Shown in pieces: positions 56,408-64,000 of a DNA stretch of 64,000 bases (position 1 is the first letter of the stretch; each line of letters begins with the position of its first letter). Position numbers and translations under genes: made by a program. Source of the stretch: Kineosporia mesophila (GTDB lineage: Bacteria > Actinomycetota > Actinomycetes > Actinomycetales > Kineosporiaceae); NCBI RefSeq assembly GCF_021129235.1, contig NZ_JAJOMA010000009.1, positions 1-64,000 of the forward strand, given 5' to 3'. The notes under the pieces were generated by a model. That model ran no database searches, was not told the origin of the DNA, and worked only from the letters and a program-made list of their open reading frames with translations.

Positions 56408-56433
56408 GGTTTACTTCCGTTCAGAAGGAATAC
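56408..56433. promoter_or_regulatory. Putative MarR site 3 (amidase promoter)
   Basis: The segment contains TTACTTCCGTTCAGAAGGAA, with TTCC and GGAA arms, ending 10 nt before the amidase ATG, where a bound regulator would block transcription or translation start. TTCC-1 nt-TTCAGAAG is shared exactly with site 4. Confidence 0.6.
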
Positions 56434-56443
56434 TGGAGGAACG

Positions 56444-57445
56444 ATGGATGTCGTCAGCTTCACCCCGACCCCGGAGCAGTACGCCTGGACCTTCGGTGGG
56501 GTCCCGGCGGTGGCGAGCGTGCAACCCGGGACCGTCCTGAAGCTCTGGAGCGAGGACGCCTTCGCCGGCCGGATCACCTCGCGCGACCAGCGCCCCAGCC
56601 AGATCCTCGACACCCGCCGGCTCAACCCGCAGACCGGGCCGTTCCACGTGACCGGCGCCGAGCCGGGCGACACGCTGGCCCTGCACTTCGTCGACATCCA
56701 GCCCGCACGTGACTGGGCGGCCTCGGCGACGCTGCCGTTCTTCGGGGCCCTGACCGGTTCCGAGCGCACCGCGACCCTCCAGGCGTCCCTCCCGGAGCGG
56801 GTGTGGATCTACGAGGTCGACCGGGTGGCCCGCACCGCGCGGTTCGCGGCCGGCACCGGCGACTTCACCGTCGACCTCCCCCTGGACCCGATGCTGGGCA
56901 CCGTCGGGGTGGCCCCCGCCCTGCGCGAGGTGCGCACGTCCCTGGCCCCCGACACCCACGGCGGGAACCTGGACACCCCCGAACTGCGGCCCGGGACAAC
57001 CATCTACCTGGGGGTGAACGTTCCGGGGGCGCTGTTCTCGATCGGCGACGGCCACTACCGCCAGGGCGAGGGCGAGAGCTGCGGCACCGCCCTGGAAGGC
57101 GCGATGAACTCGACCGTGATCGTCGAGCTGATCAAGGGCGGAGCGCCGGCCTGGCCGCGGATCGAGAGTGACACCCACCTGATGACCGTGGGGTCGGCCC
57201 GTCCGCTGGAAGACGCCTGGCGCAGCGGGCAGGTCGAGATGGTGCGGTGGGTGGCCGGGTTGTGCGGGCTGGAGGAGATGGATGCCTACCAGCTGGTCAG
57301 CCAGGTCTGCCTGTCCCCGATCGCGAACGTCGTCGACACCAACTACAGCGCGGTGACGAAGGTGGCCAAGGCGTTCCTGCCCGGTGCCCGCGCCTACGAC
57401 GGGATGCACGCGCACCTGCGGCAGGTCGCCGCGACCGTGCGGTAG
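56444..57445 (+). CDS. Formamidase/acetamidase (FmdA/AmdA family)
   Basis: The 333-residue enzyme fits the FmdA/AmdA family: ITSRDQRPSQI, NPQTGPFHVTGAEPGDTLAL, DTHGGNLDT and SIGDGHYRQGEGESCGTALE. It hydrolyses small amides to acid and ammonia, so it can consume the amide made by the nitrile hydratase. GGAGGA precedes the ATG. It lies rightward, convergent with the NHase genes, and shares the terminator at 57453. Confidence 0.9.
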   Translation: MDVVSFTPTPEQYAWTFGGVPAVASVQPGTVLKLWSEDAFAGRITSRDQRPSQILDTRRLNPQTGPFHVTGAEPGDTLALHFVDIQPARDWAASATLPFFGALTGSERTATLQASLPERVWIYEVDRVARTARFAAGTGDFTVDLPLDPMLGTVGVAPALREVRTSLAPDTHGGNLDTPELRPGTTIYLGVNVPGALFSIGDGHYRQGEGESCGTALEGAMNSTVIVELIKGGAPAWPRIESDTHLMTVGSARPLEDAWRSGQVEMVRWVAGLCGLEEMDAYQLVSQVCLSPIANVVDTNYSAVTKVAKAFLPGARAYDGMHAHLRQVAATVR

Positions 57446-57452
57446 AACGCCC

Positions 57453-57490
57453 GAAAAGGGGGTGACGGCCATGGCCATCACCCCCTTTTC
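57453..57490. terminator. Strong bidirectional terminator
   Basis: GAAAAGGGGGTGACGGCC pairs with GGCCATCACCCCCTTTTC around AT, with one mismatch. Flanking A/T runs on both sides make it intrinsic for both the amidase and the NHase units. Confidence 0.85.
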
Positions 57491-57495
57491 CTCGC

Positions 57496-57843
57496 TCAGT
57501 GCTCGTGGTCGTGGCCCTCGTGGTCGTCGTGGGCCAGGTTCTCCTGCTCGATCAGCGTGCGGGCGTCGAACTCGAACGCGTCGAGCTGGCCGCGTTCGGT
57601 CATCATCGCGGCGAACGCGGCCGCGAACTGGCGGTAGTAGACCGCCGGGTCGCAGTTCACCTCCTCGTCGGCGGTGCCGATCTCGCGGATCAGGTGGGCC
57701 TTGAACTCGTCCCAGGCGAACAGCCCCGACTCGCAGAGGCTGACGACGAGGCCGAAGATCCGCCCCTGCCAGGGCGCGTCGAAGACCAGCTCGCCGTTGG
57801 AACGCGGCACGTCGAGGGCCGAAAGATCCAGGGTCACGGTCAT
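57496..57843 (-). CDS. Nitrile hydratase activator/accessory protein
   Basis: The 115-residue protein matches the NHase accessory family (ELVFDAPWQGRIFGLVVSLC, FAWDEFKAHLIREIG, YYRQFAAAFAAMM) and ends in a His/Asp-rich tail (HDDHEGHDHEH) that could bind cobalt. In cobalt NHases such proteins help insert metal into the alpha subunit and form its Cys-sulfinic acid. It begins 1 nt past the alpha stop. Confidence 0.9.
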   Translation of the reverse strand: MTVTLDLSALDVPRSNGELVFDAPWQGRIFGLVVSLCESGLFAWDEFKAHLIREIGTADEEVNCDPAVYYRQFAAAFAAMMTERGQLDAFEFDARTLIEQENLAHDDHEGHDHEH

Positions 57844-57844
57844 C

Positions 57845-58441
57845 TCAGGCCGCCTGCGGGGACGTGAGCAGGTCGGTGCCGACCATGGAGTTGCGCGTGA
57901 CCAGCGTGATCAGCTCCTCGGCGCTCATCCCGTCGGTGCCGGCGGGCCGCTGCGGGATCACCAGGTAGCGGATCTCGGCACTGGAGTCCCAGACCTTGAT
58001 CTGCACGTCGGGGCCGAGCACGACGCCGAACTCGCCCAGCACCGAGCGGGGCTCCTTGACCACGCGAGCGCGGTACTGCGGATACTTGAACCAGGCCGGC
58101 GGAATCCCCAGCAGGGTCCACGGGTAGCACGAGCACAGGGTGCACACCACGACGTTGTGCACGTCGTCGGTGTTCTCGACCGCCACCAGGTGCTCGGTCT
58201 GCAGCCCGGTGAAGCCCATGTCGGCGATCGCGGCCGTGGCGTCGGACAGCAGCCAGGCCTGGTAGGCGGGGTCGGTCCAGGCGCGGACCACGACCCGGGC
58301 GCCGTTCAGCGGGCCCATGTCGTTCTCGAACGAGGCGACCACCGCGTCCACTGCGGCGTGCTCGGCCAGGCCCTTCTCGACCATCAGGGACTCCAGCGCG
58401 TTGATCCGCGCCGCAACGTCCTTCATCGAGAGCCAGTCCAT
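57845..58441 (-). CDS. nthA: Nitrile hydratase alpha subunit, cobalt type
   Basis: The 198-residue subunit carries the metal-binding motif VCTLCSCYPW, with Cys100, Cys103, Ser104 and Cys105. Thr after the first Cys (CTLCSC) marks the cobalt class; iron enzymes have Ser. Cys103 and Cys105 would be oxidised to sulfinic and sulfenic acids. With beta it hydrates nitriles to amides. ATG 58441 follows GGAGAA, 29 nt after the beta stop. Confidence 0.95.
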   Translation of the reverse strand: MDWLSMKDVAARINALESLMVEKGLAEHAAVDAVVASFENDMGPLNGARVVVRAWTDPAYQAWLLSDATAAIADMGFTGLQTEHLVAVENTDDVHNVVVCTLCSCYPWTLLGIPPAWFKYPQYRARVVKEPRSVLGEFGVVLGPDVQIKVWDSSAEIRYLVIPQRPAGTDGMSAEELITLVTRNSMVGTDLLTSPQAA

Positions 58442-58470
58442 GTCAGTTCTCCTTGCGCAGGTGGTGTCGG

Positions 58471-59175
58471 TCAGACGGAGACGGCGAGGGGTTCCAGGTA
58501 GTCCTCGAACAGGTCGGCGGCCAGGTCGAACGACTCGGAGGTCCGCTCGCCCCACAGTTCGTCCGCCGCGAACGTGACGACGTAGAGGTGGTGCGGGCGC
58601 TCGACCTGCTCGTGGGCGCTGGCGGCCGGGTCGTGGTGTGCGCCGTAGTGGTGGGTGACCACGCCCCGGCTGCGGTTCAGGTAGCCCGGCAGGCGGTTGT
58701 GCCCGGTGTCGTGCAGATTCTTCACCACGACCTCGTCGCCCACCGCGAACCGCGGCGGGGCCTGGGCCGGCAGGTCGTGCGGGGTGCCGGCCCACAGCAC
58801 GTCGATCATCTGCTGCGCGAACGGCGACAGTTCCGCCGGTTTGCGGGGATGCTCGGCCATCTGCGGCTCGCCGAGCTCCTCCATCCGCGCGTCGACCTCC
58901 TCGTGCGTCAGGAAACCCTTGTCGTGCAGGAGTTTCTCGACCGAGAAGAGCCAGTGGGCGTAGTACGTGGAGTCGGTGTAGTCGGCCCAGGGCATCAGCT
59001 CGATGCCGTGCCGCTGCTCGTCGAGGTTGAACGCGCCCCTGGCGATGGCCATGGCTGTGACCGCGTGCATGCGCCCCTCGAACGGGTAACGCCAGTTCGG
59101 GAGATCGGGCTCGAGGAACCCCGGGGCCACCGGCCCCAGCCCGTCCCGGCCCCCGACATCGTGAGGTCCGTGCAT
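58471..59175 (-). CDS. nthB: Nitrile hydratase beta subunit
   Basis: The 234-residue subunit starts MHGPHDVGGRDGLGPV and has FEGRMHAVTAMAIARGAFN near the N-terminus and FAVGDEVVVKNLHDTGHNRL in its SH3-like barrel, then the closing FDLAADLFEDYLEP. It caps the alpha active site and supplies Arg residues to the claw. Beta precedes alpha, the order usual for cobalt NHases. GAAGGGG precedes the ATG and MarR site 4 lies 21 nt upstream. Confidence 0.95.
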   Translation of the reverse strand: MHGPHDVGGRDGLGPVAPGFLEPDLPNWRYPFEGRMHAVTAMAIARGAFNLDEQRHGIELMPWADYTDSTYYAHWLFSVEKLLHDKGFLTHEEVDARMEELGEPQMAEHPRKPAELSPFAQQMIDVLWAGTPHDLPAQAPPRFAVGDEVVVKNLHDTGHNRLPGYLNRSRGVVTHHYGAHHDPAASAHEQVERPHHLYVVTFAADELWGERTSESFDLAADLFEDYLEPLAVSV

Positions 59176-59195
59176 GAGAAGCCCCTTCCGGTCGC

Positions 59196-59217
59196 GGTTA
59201 TTTCCATTCAGAAGTAT
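59196..59217. promoter_or_regulatory. Putative MarR site 4 (nitrile hydratase promoter)
   Basis: GGTTATTTCCATTCAGAAG, close to site 3 (TTCC-1 nt-TTCAGAAG), lies 21 nt upstream of the beta-subunit start on the minus strand. Confidence 0.6.
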
Positions 59218-59378
59218 TTGAGGGGCACCCCGGACGTCAACCGATGCCGGGATCCGTTACACGCGTTTAACACCGTCTCCGGTTATGTACCTGCTGATGG
59301 ACGCTCTGATTACGTTTTCCTGCATGCGCCGGTCCGGAACAGGGAGGGCTTGACGCACCAAGCTCACCGATCCATATG
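59218..59378. other. Divergent control region between nitrile hydratase and cbtBA
   Basis: AT-richer than its surroundings, this region holds the two divergent promoters. I searched for a cobalamin-riboswitch B12 box and found none. Confidence 0.4.
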
Positions 59379-59400
59379 ATTCCAAACGAAAGTAGTTATC
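59379..59400. promoter_or_regulatory. Putative MarR site 5 (cbtBA promoter)
   Basis: ATTCCAAACGAAAGTAGTTA; its reverse complement (AACTACTTTCGTTTGGAAT) shares the TTTC/TTCC-GAA layout with the other sites. It lies 46 nt before the cbtB start. Confidence 0.45.
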
Positions 59401-59445
59401 AGGCCGACGGCCCGTGGCGGGCCGTCATCCCGACCGGAGGTTTCC

Positions 59446-59661
59446 ATGTCCGCGATCACCGCGCCCGCCGCGATCGAGAGCACACCCACCCCGATCCCGG
59501 TCTCCCAGGTGCTGCCCTGGGCGTTCCTGCTCGGCCTGCTCGCCATCGTCACGGTCTACTTCGTGGGTGCCGAACAGGGCGCGGTGTCGCTGCTGTCCGG
59601 CACCGGCGTGCACGAGTTCGTCCACGACGGCCGTCACCTCCTGGGCTTCCCGTGCCACTGA
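59446..59661 (+). CDS. cbtB: Cobalt transporter subunit CbtB
   Basis: The 71-residue protein has one membrane segment (VLPWAFLLGLLAIVTVYFVG) and a metal-binding tail (GVHEFVHDGRHLLGFPCH) with four His and a Cys, as in CbtB. GGAGG precedes the ATG. It is followed 5 nt later by cbtA. The pair would supply cobalt for the nitrile hydratase transcribed divergently. Confidence 0.9.
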   Translation: MSAITAPAAIESTPTPIPVSQVLPWAFLLGLLAIVTVYFVGAEQGAVSLLSGTGVHEFVHDGRHLLGFPCH

Positions 59662-59666
59662 CGAGC

Positions 59667-60428
59667 ATGCGGACGCTCCTGATCCGGGGCCTGCTGGCCG
59701 GTCTGCTCGCGGGCCTGGCCGCCTTCGGCGTCGCCTACCTCGTGGGTGAGCCCTCACTGCGCACGGCCATCGCCTACGAGGAGACCGGCACCGCCGCCGA
59801 CCATCACCACGACGAAGCCGCGACCTCGGAACACGCCCACGGCGAGGAGGCCGAGGTCTCCCGCACCGTCCAGTCCACCTGGGGCCTGCTGACCGGCACA
59901 CTCGCCATCGGCCTGGCCGTCGGCGGAATCGTCGCCCTGGCACTGGCCCTGGCGATCGGGCGGATCGGCCCGCTCGGCGAACGCGGCACGGCCGCCCTGG
60001 TCGTCGGGATCGGGTTCGTCGCCGTGGTGCTGGTGCCCTTCCTGACCTACCCGCCCAATCCCCCGGCCGTCGGCGACCCCGACACCATCGGTACCCGCAC
60101 CGCGGCCTACTTCGGCCTGCTCCTGGCCTCGCTGGTCGCGGTCGGCGTCGCCGGGTCGGTGGCCCGTTCCCTCGGTGGACGAACGGACGCGTGGGGGCGC
60201 GCGGGTGCGGCAGCGCTCACCTACGTGGTGCTCATGCTGGCCGTCGCGGCCGTACTGCCGTCCTACGACGAGCTCGGCGACTTCCCGGCCTCGACGCTGT
60301 GGAGCTTCCGGCTCGGTTCCCTGGCCACCCTGACCACCCTGTGGGGCGTCGTAGGCCTGACCCTGGTGGCCTCACTCGCCCGGATCCGCACGACGCCGGC
60401 GCGGGCCGGCGCCGGCTCCCCGGCCTGA
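59667..60428 (+). CDS. cbtA: Cobalt transporter subunit CbtA
   Basis: The 253-residue protein has a first segment (LIRGLLAGLLAGLAAFGVAY), a His/Glu-rich loop with DHHHDEAATSEHAHGEE, then about five segments, the standard CbtA layout. ATG 59667 was chosen; GTG 59652 is in frame upstream. It forms a cobalt channel or carrier with CbtB. The terminator at 60434 follows. Confidence 0.88.
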   Translation: MRTLLIRGLLAGLLAGLAAFGVAYLVGEPSLRTAIAYEETGTAADHHHDEAATSEHAHGEEAEVSRTVQSTWGLLTGTLAIGLAVGGIVALALALAIGRIGPLGERGTAALVVGIGFVAVVLVPFLTYPPNPPAVGDPDTIGTRTAAYFGLLLASLVAVGVAGSVARSLGGRTDAWGRAGAAALTYVVLMLAVAAVLPSYDELGDFPASTLWSFRLGSLATLTTLWGVVGLTLVASLARIRTTPARAGAGSPA

Positions 60429-60433
60429 ACCCC

Positions 60434-60486
60434 CGCGCACGGGTGGACGGGTGGCGCCACCCGTCCACCCGTCCACCCGTGCGCGC
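60434..60486. terminator. Large bidirectional hairpin
   Basis: GGGTGGACGGGTGG (60441-60454) and CCACCCGTCCACCC (60457-60470) are perfect arms with a 2-nt loop; outer CGCGCAC and GTGCGCG can pair alternatively. It lies between convergent cbtA and the siderophore-interacting gene. Confidence 0.75.
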
Positions 60487-60551
60487 CGCAACGTGCCACC
60501 GCAGCGCGCGGGCGACGACGACCACATCGGCCACCATCGCGCAGGAGAACC

Positions 60552-61268
60552 TCAGTCGAGCCCTTTCCGGCCCGGCACCCAGTACGGCTTGGTAAGAACG
60601 TTGCGGCGGGGCCAGTTCCGTTCCTCGACAAGGTGACGGCGGATCATCTGAATCGTCCGGGCCTCGCCGGCCAGGTAGGCGACACCGGGCTCGGCGGGCA
60701 GGTCCAGGTCGCGCACGGCCTGCACCAGAGTCTCGGAGGAGGCCGCCGGCCGGCCCTGGCGATAGGTCCAGTCCACGTCGAAAGCATCACCTAGATCGAG
60801 GCGCTCGGCGGGGGTGTCGACCTCCAGCCGGGCGAGGACCGTCGCATCGTCGGGCAGCGCTCGCAGCATGGGGGCGAACGAGGCCTGGGCCGTCTCCTCG
60901 CCCGCGAACAGGTGACAGGCCGCGGGGCGGGTGGTGAAGGTGCCCTGGGGTTTAAGCAGCATCACCTCGTCGCCCGGCCGGGCGGTGCGGGCCCACCGGG
61001 CTCCGGGACCGTTACCGTGGTCGAAGACGACCAGGTCCATCGTCCGGGCCTCGAGGTTCCACACGGTGTAGGTGCGCAGCGTGCCGAGCACCCAGTCCAG
61101 CCCGGCGGGACCGTCGGCGACCTGCAGCCGCACGTGCTGCCCGGGAATCCAGCTCAGGCCCGGCAGGGCCGGGCCGACCAGAGTCACCCGGCGTAGCCGC
61201 GGCGCCACCAGTTCGACGGCCTGGACCCGGGTGGACAACAGAAGTCGTTCGAGAAGGCGGTGTTTCAC
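60552..61268 (-). CDS. Siderophore-interacting protein (FAD ferric reductase)
   Basis: The 238-residue protein has a ferredoxin-reductase-like FAD domain (WIPGQHVRLQVADGPA; TLRTYTVWNLEARTMDLVVF; HGNGPGARWARTARPGDEV) and a C-terminal NAD domain (YLAGEARTIQMIRRHLVEE). It reduces ferric siderophores in the cytosol. The ATG is at 61268. It diverges from an AraC-type gene that probably controls it. Confidence 0.92.
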   Translation of the reverse strand: MKHRLLERLLLSTRVQAVELVAPRLRRVTLVGPALPGLSWIPGQHVRLQVADGPAGLDWVLGTLRTYTVWNLEARTMDLVVFDHGNGPGARWARTARPGDEVMLLKPQGTFTTRPAACHLFAGEETAQASFAPMLRALPDDATVLARLEVDTPAERLDLGDAFDVDWTYRQGRPAASSETLVQAVRDLDLPAEPGVAYLAGEARTIQMIRRHLVEERNWPRRNVLTKPYWVPGRKGLD

Positions 61269-61403
61269 GGTCGGATCCCCTGGACGGCTGATCGGTGGTC
61301 TCGACCCACCTTAGGCCGGGCGGTCGTACGAATAGCGGACAGCCGATAGCGCGCACACGCCAGTTCCGCGCGGCACCGGCCGCTCGTGCCCCAGGATCGG
61401 ATC

Positions 61404-62183
61404 ATGCGGCACGAAGCACCTTCGACACCCGGACCACCCGGCTCACCGATCCTGAGCATCCAGCGCGGCCACACCCGCGACATCCCCACCGGGCTCCCGA
61501 CCCACTCCCATCCCGAGCCGATGCTCATGAGCAGTGCGGGCGCGACGGTGCTGGGCTCGGTCGGGGCCCGCGACTGGCTGATCCCGCCGGGATACGGGCT
61601 GTGGATCCCGGGCGGCTACGAGCACGGCGGCGCCGTGCTGCACCACGGCGAGCTGTCGATCCTGCACCTGGACACCGAGCACTGCCCGATCACCTGGACC
61701 GAGCCGACCGGGGTCGCCGTCGGGCCGCTGCTGCGCGAGCTCATCACCCACCTGCTGCGGATCGCCCCGCACGACCCCAGCCGCCGGGCCGGCGAGACTC
61801 TGCTGTTCGACCTGCTGACGCCGCTGACCACCCACGACATCCAGGTGGCCGTGCCCGCCGACCCGCGGGTGAGCGTCATCGCCGAGCGTCTCCTGGCCCA
61901 CCCGGACGATCAGCGGGAACTGACCGACTGGGCGGACGAGGTGCACGCCAGCGTCCGCACGCTGTCGCGTCTGTTCCCGGCCGAGACCGGCCTGACGTTC
62001 GCGGCCTGGCGCACCCAGGTGCGCATCCACGCGGCCATCCAGCTCCTCGGTCGGGGGACGTCCGTCACCGCCACCGCCCGCGCCGTCGGCTATCGCCACC
62101 CCAGCGCCTTCATCACCGCGTTCCGCCGCGTCACCGGGCACACCCCGGGCACGTACAACAGCGCCGACGCCGTCCGTCCGTGA
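61404..62183 (+). CDS. AraC-family regulator with cupin domain
   Basis: The 259-residue protein has an N-terminal cupin (THSHPEPMLMSSAGATVLGS; WIPGGYEHGG) and a C-terminal AraC HTH (VRTLSRLFPAETGLTFAAWR; SVTATARAVGYRHPSAFITAFRR cut here as ATARAVGYRHPSAFITAF). ATG 61404 follows CAGGA; GTG 61386 is in frame. Divergent from the siderophore-interacting gene. Confidence 0.88.
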   Translation: MRHEAPSTPGPPGSPILSIQRGHTRDIPTGLPTHSHPEPMLMSSAGATVLGSVGARDWLIPPGYGLWIPGGYEHGGAVLHHGELSILHLDTEHCPITWTEPTGVAVGPLLRELITHLLRIAPHDPSRRAGETLLFDLLTPLTTHDIQVAVPADPRVSVIAERLLAHPDDQRELTDWADEVHASVRTLSRLFPAETGLTFAAWRTQVRIHAAIQLLGRGTSVTATARAVGYRHPSAFITAFRRVTGHTPGTYNSADAVRP

Positions 62184-62208
62184 CGCCCGCACGCCCCCGC
62201 GCGAGTGA

Positions 62209-62448
62209 ATGCCTTCGGCAACGGCGCTACCCACACAGGGGGACGCGTCACACGGCACCTCCCGCTGGGAAGGGCTGCGGGCGCCGACTCTCGTCATCGA
62301 CGGCGGCAAGAGCCCGGCCTCGATACGCACGGCCACGGCCGGACTGGTCCGGGCCCTGCCCGACGCCACCTACGAGACCCTGCCGGGCCAGATGCACATC
62401 GTGAAACTGGCTGTGCTGGCACCGGTCCTGACCAGATTCTTCCTGAGT
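62209..62448 (+). pseudogene. C-terminal remnant of an alpha/beta-hydrolase
   Basis: The frame reads WEGLRAPTLVIDGGKSPASI, then RALPDATYETLPGQMHIV and APVLTRFF, the end of an alpha/beta-hydrolase with the catalytic His (GQMHIV). The nucleophile elbow and the whole first half are missing, and the frame runs on without a stop into antisense of the next gene. Confidence 0.7.
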
Positions 62449-62520
62449 CCCGGACTCGGCCGGGACGGTCCGGGACGCCCCCGCGAAACTCGTGCCGAAG
62501 CGTCCCCTGCTGGAAACGAC

Positions 62521-63663
62521 TCAGTCGACCGAGGTGCCCTCCTGCGCCTGCTCCAGCCCGCGCAGGATGTTCCCGCTGGTCAGAGCCTGCAGATCGGCCG
62601 TCGACCAGCCGCGCTGGGCCAGCGCCTCCAGCAGCGCAGGGTACGTGGACACGTCGTCCAGCCCGGCCGGCAGCTCGTCGACCCCGTCGTAGTCACCACC
62701 CAGCCCCAGGTGATCGACCCCGGCCACCTCACGGGCGTGCTCCAGGTGCGCCACCACGTCGCTCAGCTGCGCCTGGGGCCGCGGGTGAGCCGTCAGCCAC
62801 TCCTGGTACTCCTTCATCGCCGCCTCCTCACCGACCGGCTCGTGGGTCTCCCGAGTGCTCAGGCCCAGGCGTTCCTGCTCCCGCGTCGCCTCGGCCCGGT
62901 AGTCGGCGCAGGCCTGGTTCACGAACGCGGGGACGAAGGTCACCATCAGCACCCCGCCGTTGGCCGGCAGCCGTTCCAGCACCGCGTCCGGCACGTTGCG
63001 CGGATGGTCGGTGACCGCACGGGAACTGGAGTGCGAGAAGATCACCGGACGGGTCGCGACGTCCAGGGCGTCGTTCATGGTGCGCTCGTGCACGTGCGAG
63101 AGGTCGACGAGCATCCCGATCCGGTTCATCTCCCGCACCACGTCACGGCCGAAGTCGGTCAGCCCGTAGTCGACCGCCTCCCCCGTGGCCGACGCCGACC
63201 AGGGCGTGTTGTCGTTGTGCGTCAGCGTCATGTACGCCAGACCCGCGCGCCGCAGCTCCCGCAGCACCCCCAGCGAACCGGCGATGCTCTGGCCGCCCTC
63301 GGCCCCCGGCAGCGAGGCGATGCGGCCTTCGGCGATCGCGGCACGCACGTCGGCCGCGGTCGGGGTCCAGCGGAAGACGTCCGGGTGGGCCAGCACCATC
63401 CGCCGCACGATGTCGATCTGCTCGAACGTGGCCGCCACCGCCGCCGGGTGCTCCCAGTGCGAAGGCACGAACACCGACCAGAACTGCGCGCCCACCCCTC
63501 CGGCCCGCAGCCGCGGGATGTCGGTGTGCAGGGCGGGCTGGCCGTCGGCCAGACCCGCCGCGGCCGGGTCGTACCCGTACTCGTTGCGGATCTGCCAGGG
63601 CAGATCGTTGTGACCGTCGAAAACCGGGTGGGTGGCGAGAACCTCGCGACGCAGATCGAACAT
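62521..63663 (-). CDS. Membrane dipeptidase-type zinc peptidase (renal dipeptidase family)
   Basis: The 380-residue enzyme shows the M19 family marks: FDGHNDLPW with His18 and Asp20, Glu in PGAEGGQSI, YMTLTHNDNTPW, DLSHVHE, FSHSSSRA and a late DHLGLGGDYDG. It has no signal peptide, so it is cytosolic and would split dipeptides or related amides through a binuclear zinc site. ATG 63663 is the only start at the right place. It stands between a hydrolase remnant and a GH36 end. Confidence 0.92.
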   Translation of the reverse strand: MFDLRREVLATHPVFDGHNDLPWQIRNEYGYDPAAAGLADGQPALHTDIPRLRAGGVGAQFWSVFVPSHWEHPAAVAATFEQIDIVRRMVLAHPDVFRWTPTAADVRAAIAEGRIASLPGAEGGQSIAGSLGVLRELRRAGLAYMTLTHNDNTPWSASATGEAVDYGLTDFGRDVVREMNRIGMLVDLSHVHERTMNDALDVATRPVIFSHSSSRAVTDHPRNVPDAVLERLPANGGVLMVTFVPAFVNQACADYRAEATREQERLGLSTRETHEPVGEEAAMKEYQEWLTAHPRPQAQLSDVVAHLEHAREVAGVDHLGLGGDYDGVDELPAGLDDVSTYPALLEALAQRGWSTADLQALTSGNILRGLEQAQEGTSVD

Positions 63664-63719
63664 ACGGCCAACCTAATCCGAACCACGCCCCACCGACATC
63701 CGCCCTGACCGGTGAGACC

Positions 63720-64000
63720 TCAGACGGCGTTGAGTTCCAGCACCAGGGCCTGCTGGGCCGCCAGCGTCGGCATCGGCAGACCGGCCCGGGCCAGCACCGC
63801 GCCGGGCAGGGTGAGATCGTTCTCCAGCGCCGCGGCCACCCACGGGGAGTGCTCGCGGCCCGGGAACGAGGGCAGGCCGAACTCGCTGACGACGCGCACC
63901 GTGTAGTCGCGCCCGGCGTCCAGGCCCGGGAACCGCACCTGCCCCGAGAGGATGGACGAGGACGTCACCGTGCGGGCCCACACGTACACGGCCCGGCTTC
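63720..64000 (-). CDS. C-terminal end of a GH36 alpha-galactosidase (partial)
   Basis: The minus frame enters from the right edge and ends at 63720. About 93 codons read VRFPGLDAGRDYTVRVVSEF, then a final ALVLELNAV. That matches the C-terminal beta domain of GH36 alpha-galactosidases, where PW and LTLPGAVLARAGLPMPTL-like segments recur. The catalytic domain lies outside the window, so the family call is moderate. Confidence 0.7.
   Translation of the reverse strand, partial: SRAVYVWARTVTSSSILSGQVRFPGLDAGRDYTVRVVSEFGLPSFPGREHSPWVAAALENDLTLPGAVLARAGLPMPTLAAQQALVLELNAV

Noticed and set aside
59176-59445. Cobalamin riboswitch upstream of cbtBA
   Set aside because: I could not find a B12 box or the conserved paired core; MarR-like sites are seen instead.
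62449-63708. Plus-strand open frame continuing from the hydrolase remnant
   Set aside because: It is antisense of the dipeptidase, which has full catalytic motifs; only the part before 62449 looks like protein.

Overview
The window comes from a high-GC actinomycete. GC-rich third codon positions, GTG starts, chains of stop/start-overlapping genes, a roadblock (conservon-type) protein, a WhiE/TcmI-type aromatic polyketide system and many multidomain c-di-GMP proteins all fit a sporulating, probably motile genus. Kineosporiaceae or Actinoplanes-like is only a guess. No tRNA, rRNA, CRISPR array or insertion sequence was seen.

Layout: (1) 0-5 kb: a TetR regulator facing a small roadblock operon, each preceded by the same three-half-site operator, then four tandem small membrane-protein genes of one unrecognised family. 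(2) 5.1-19.9 kb: a leftward type II polyketide locus. Two LuxR-type regulators and a rhodanese lead into a TcmI-like cyclase, a full acetyl-CoA carboxylase (accDA fusion, accB, accC), ACP, an SRPBCC-cupin cyclase fusion, KS-alpha, KS-beta, a double-ABM/FAD monooxygenase and an MMPL exporter. Adjacent genes overlap by 4-8 nt almost throughout. The carboxylase would supply malonyl-CoA, the minimal PKS would build the chain, three cyclase domains would fold it, the monooxygenase would oxidise it and MMPL would export it. (3) 20.4-42.2 kb: five GGDEF or GGDEF-EAL proteins. One is translationally coupled to an alpha-oxoamine synthase and an MFS-NTF2 fusion. An ABC/FtsX export system, a lipoprotein and a secreted beta-helix protein lie between them. 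(4) 42.4-43.6 kb: a lone third ketosynthase with an intact Cys-His-His triad.

(5) 43.6-54 kb: accessory region of TetR/AraC regulators, oxidoreductases and SDRs, interspersed with decayed genes: a membrane-family copy, a TetR tail, an MFS tail, a sensor-kinase ATPase fragment, an FtsX fragment and a possible lipoprotein tail. (6) 54.1-60.4 kb: a coherent cobalt nitrile hydratase locus: AmiC-like sensor, MarR regulator, DUF1097 membrane protein, formamidase/acetamidase, NHase beta-alpha-activator and a CbtBA cobalt transporter. Related AT-richer sites lie before every transcription unit. (7) 60.5-64 kb: siderophore-interacting protein with divergent AraC regulator, an alpha/beta-hydrolase remnant, a membrane-type dipeptidase and the C-terminus of a probable GH36 alpha-galactosidase running off the window.

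All functional calls are by eye from motifs; no database search was run.
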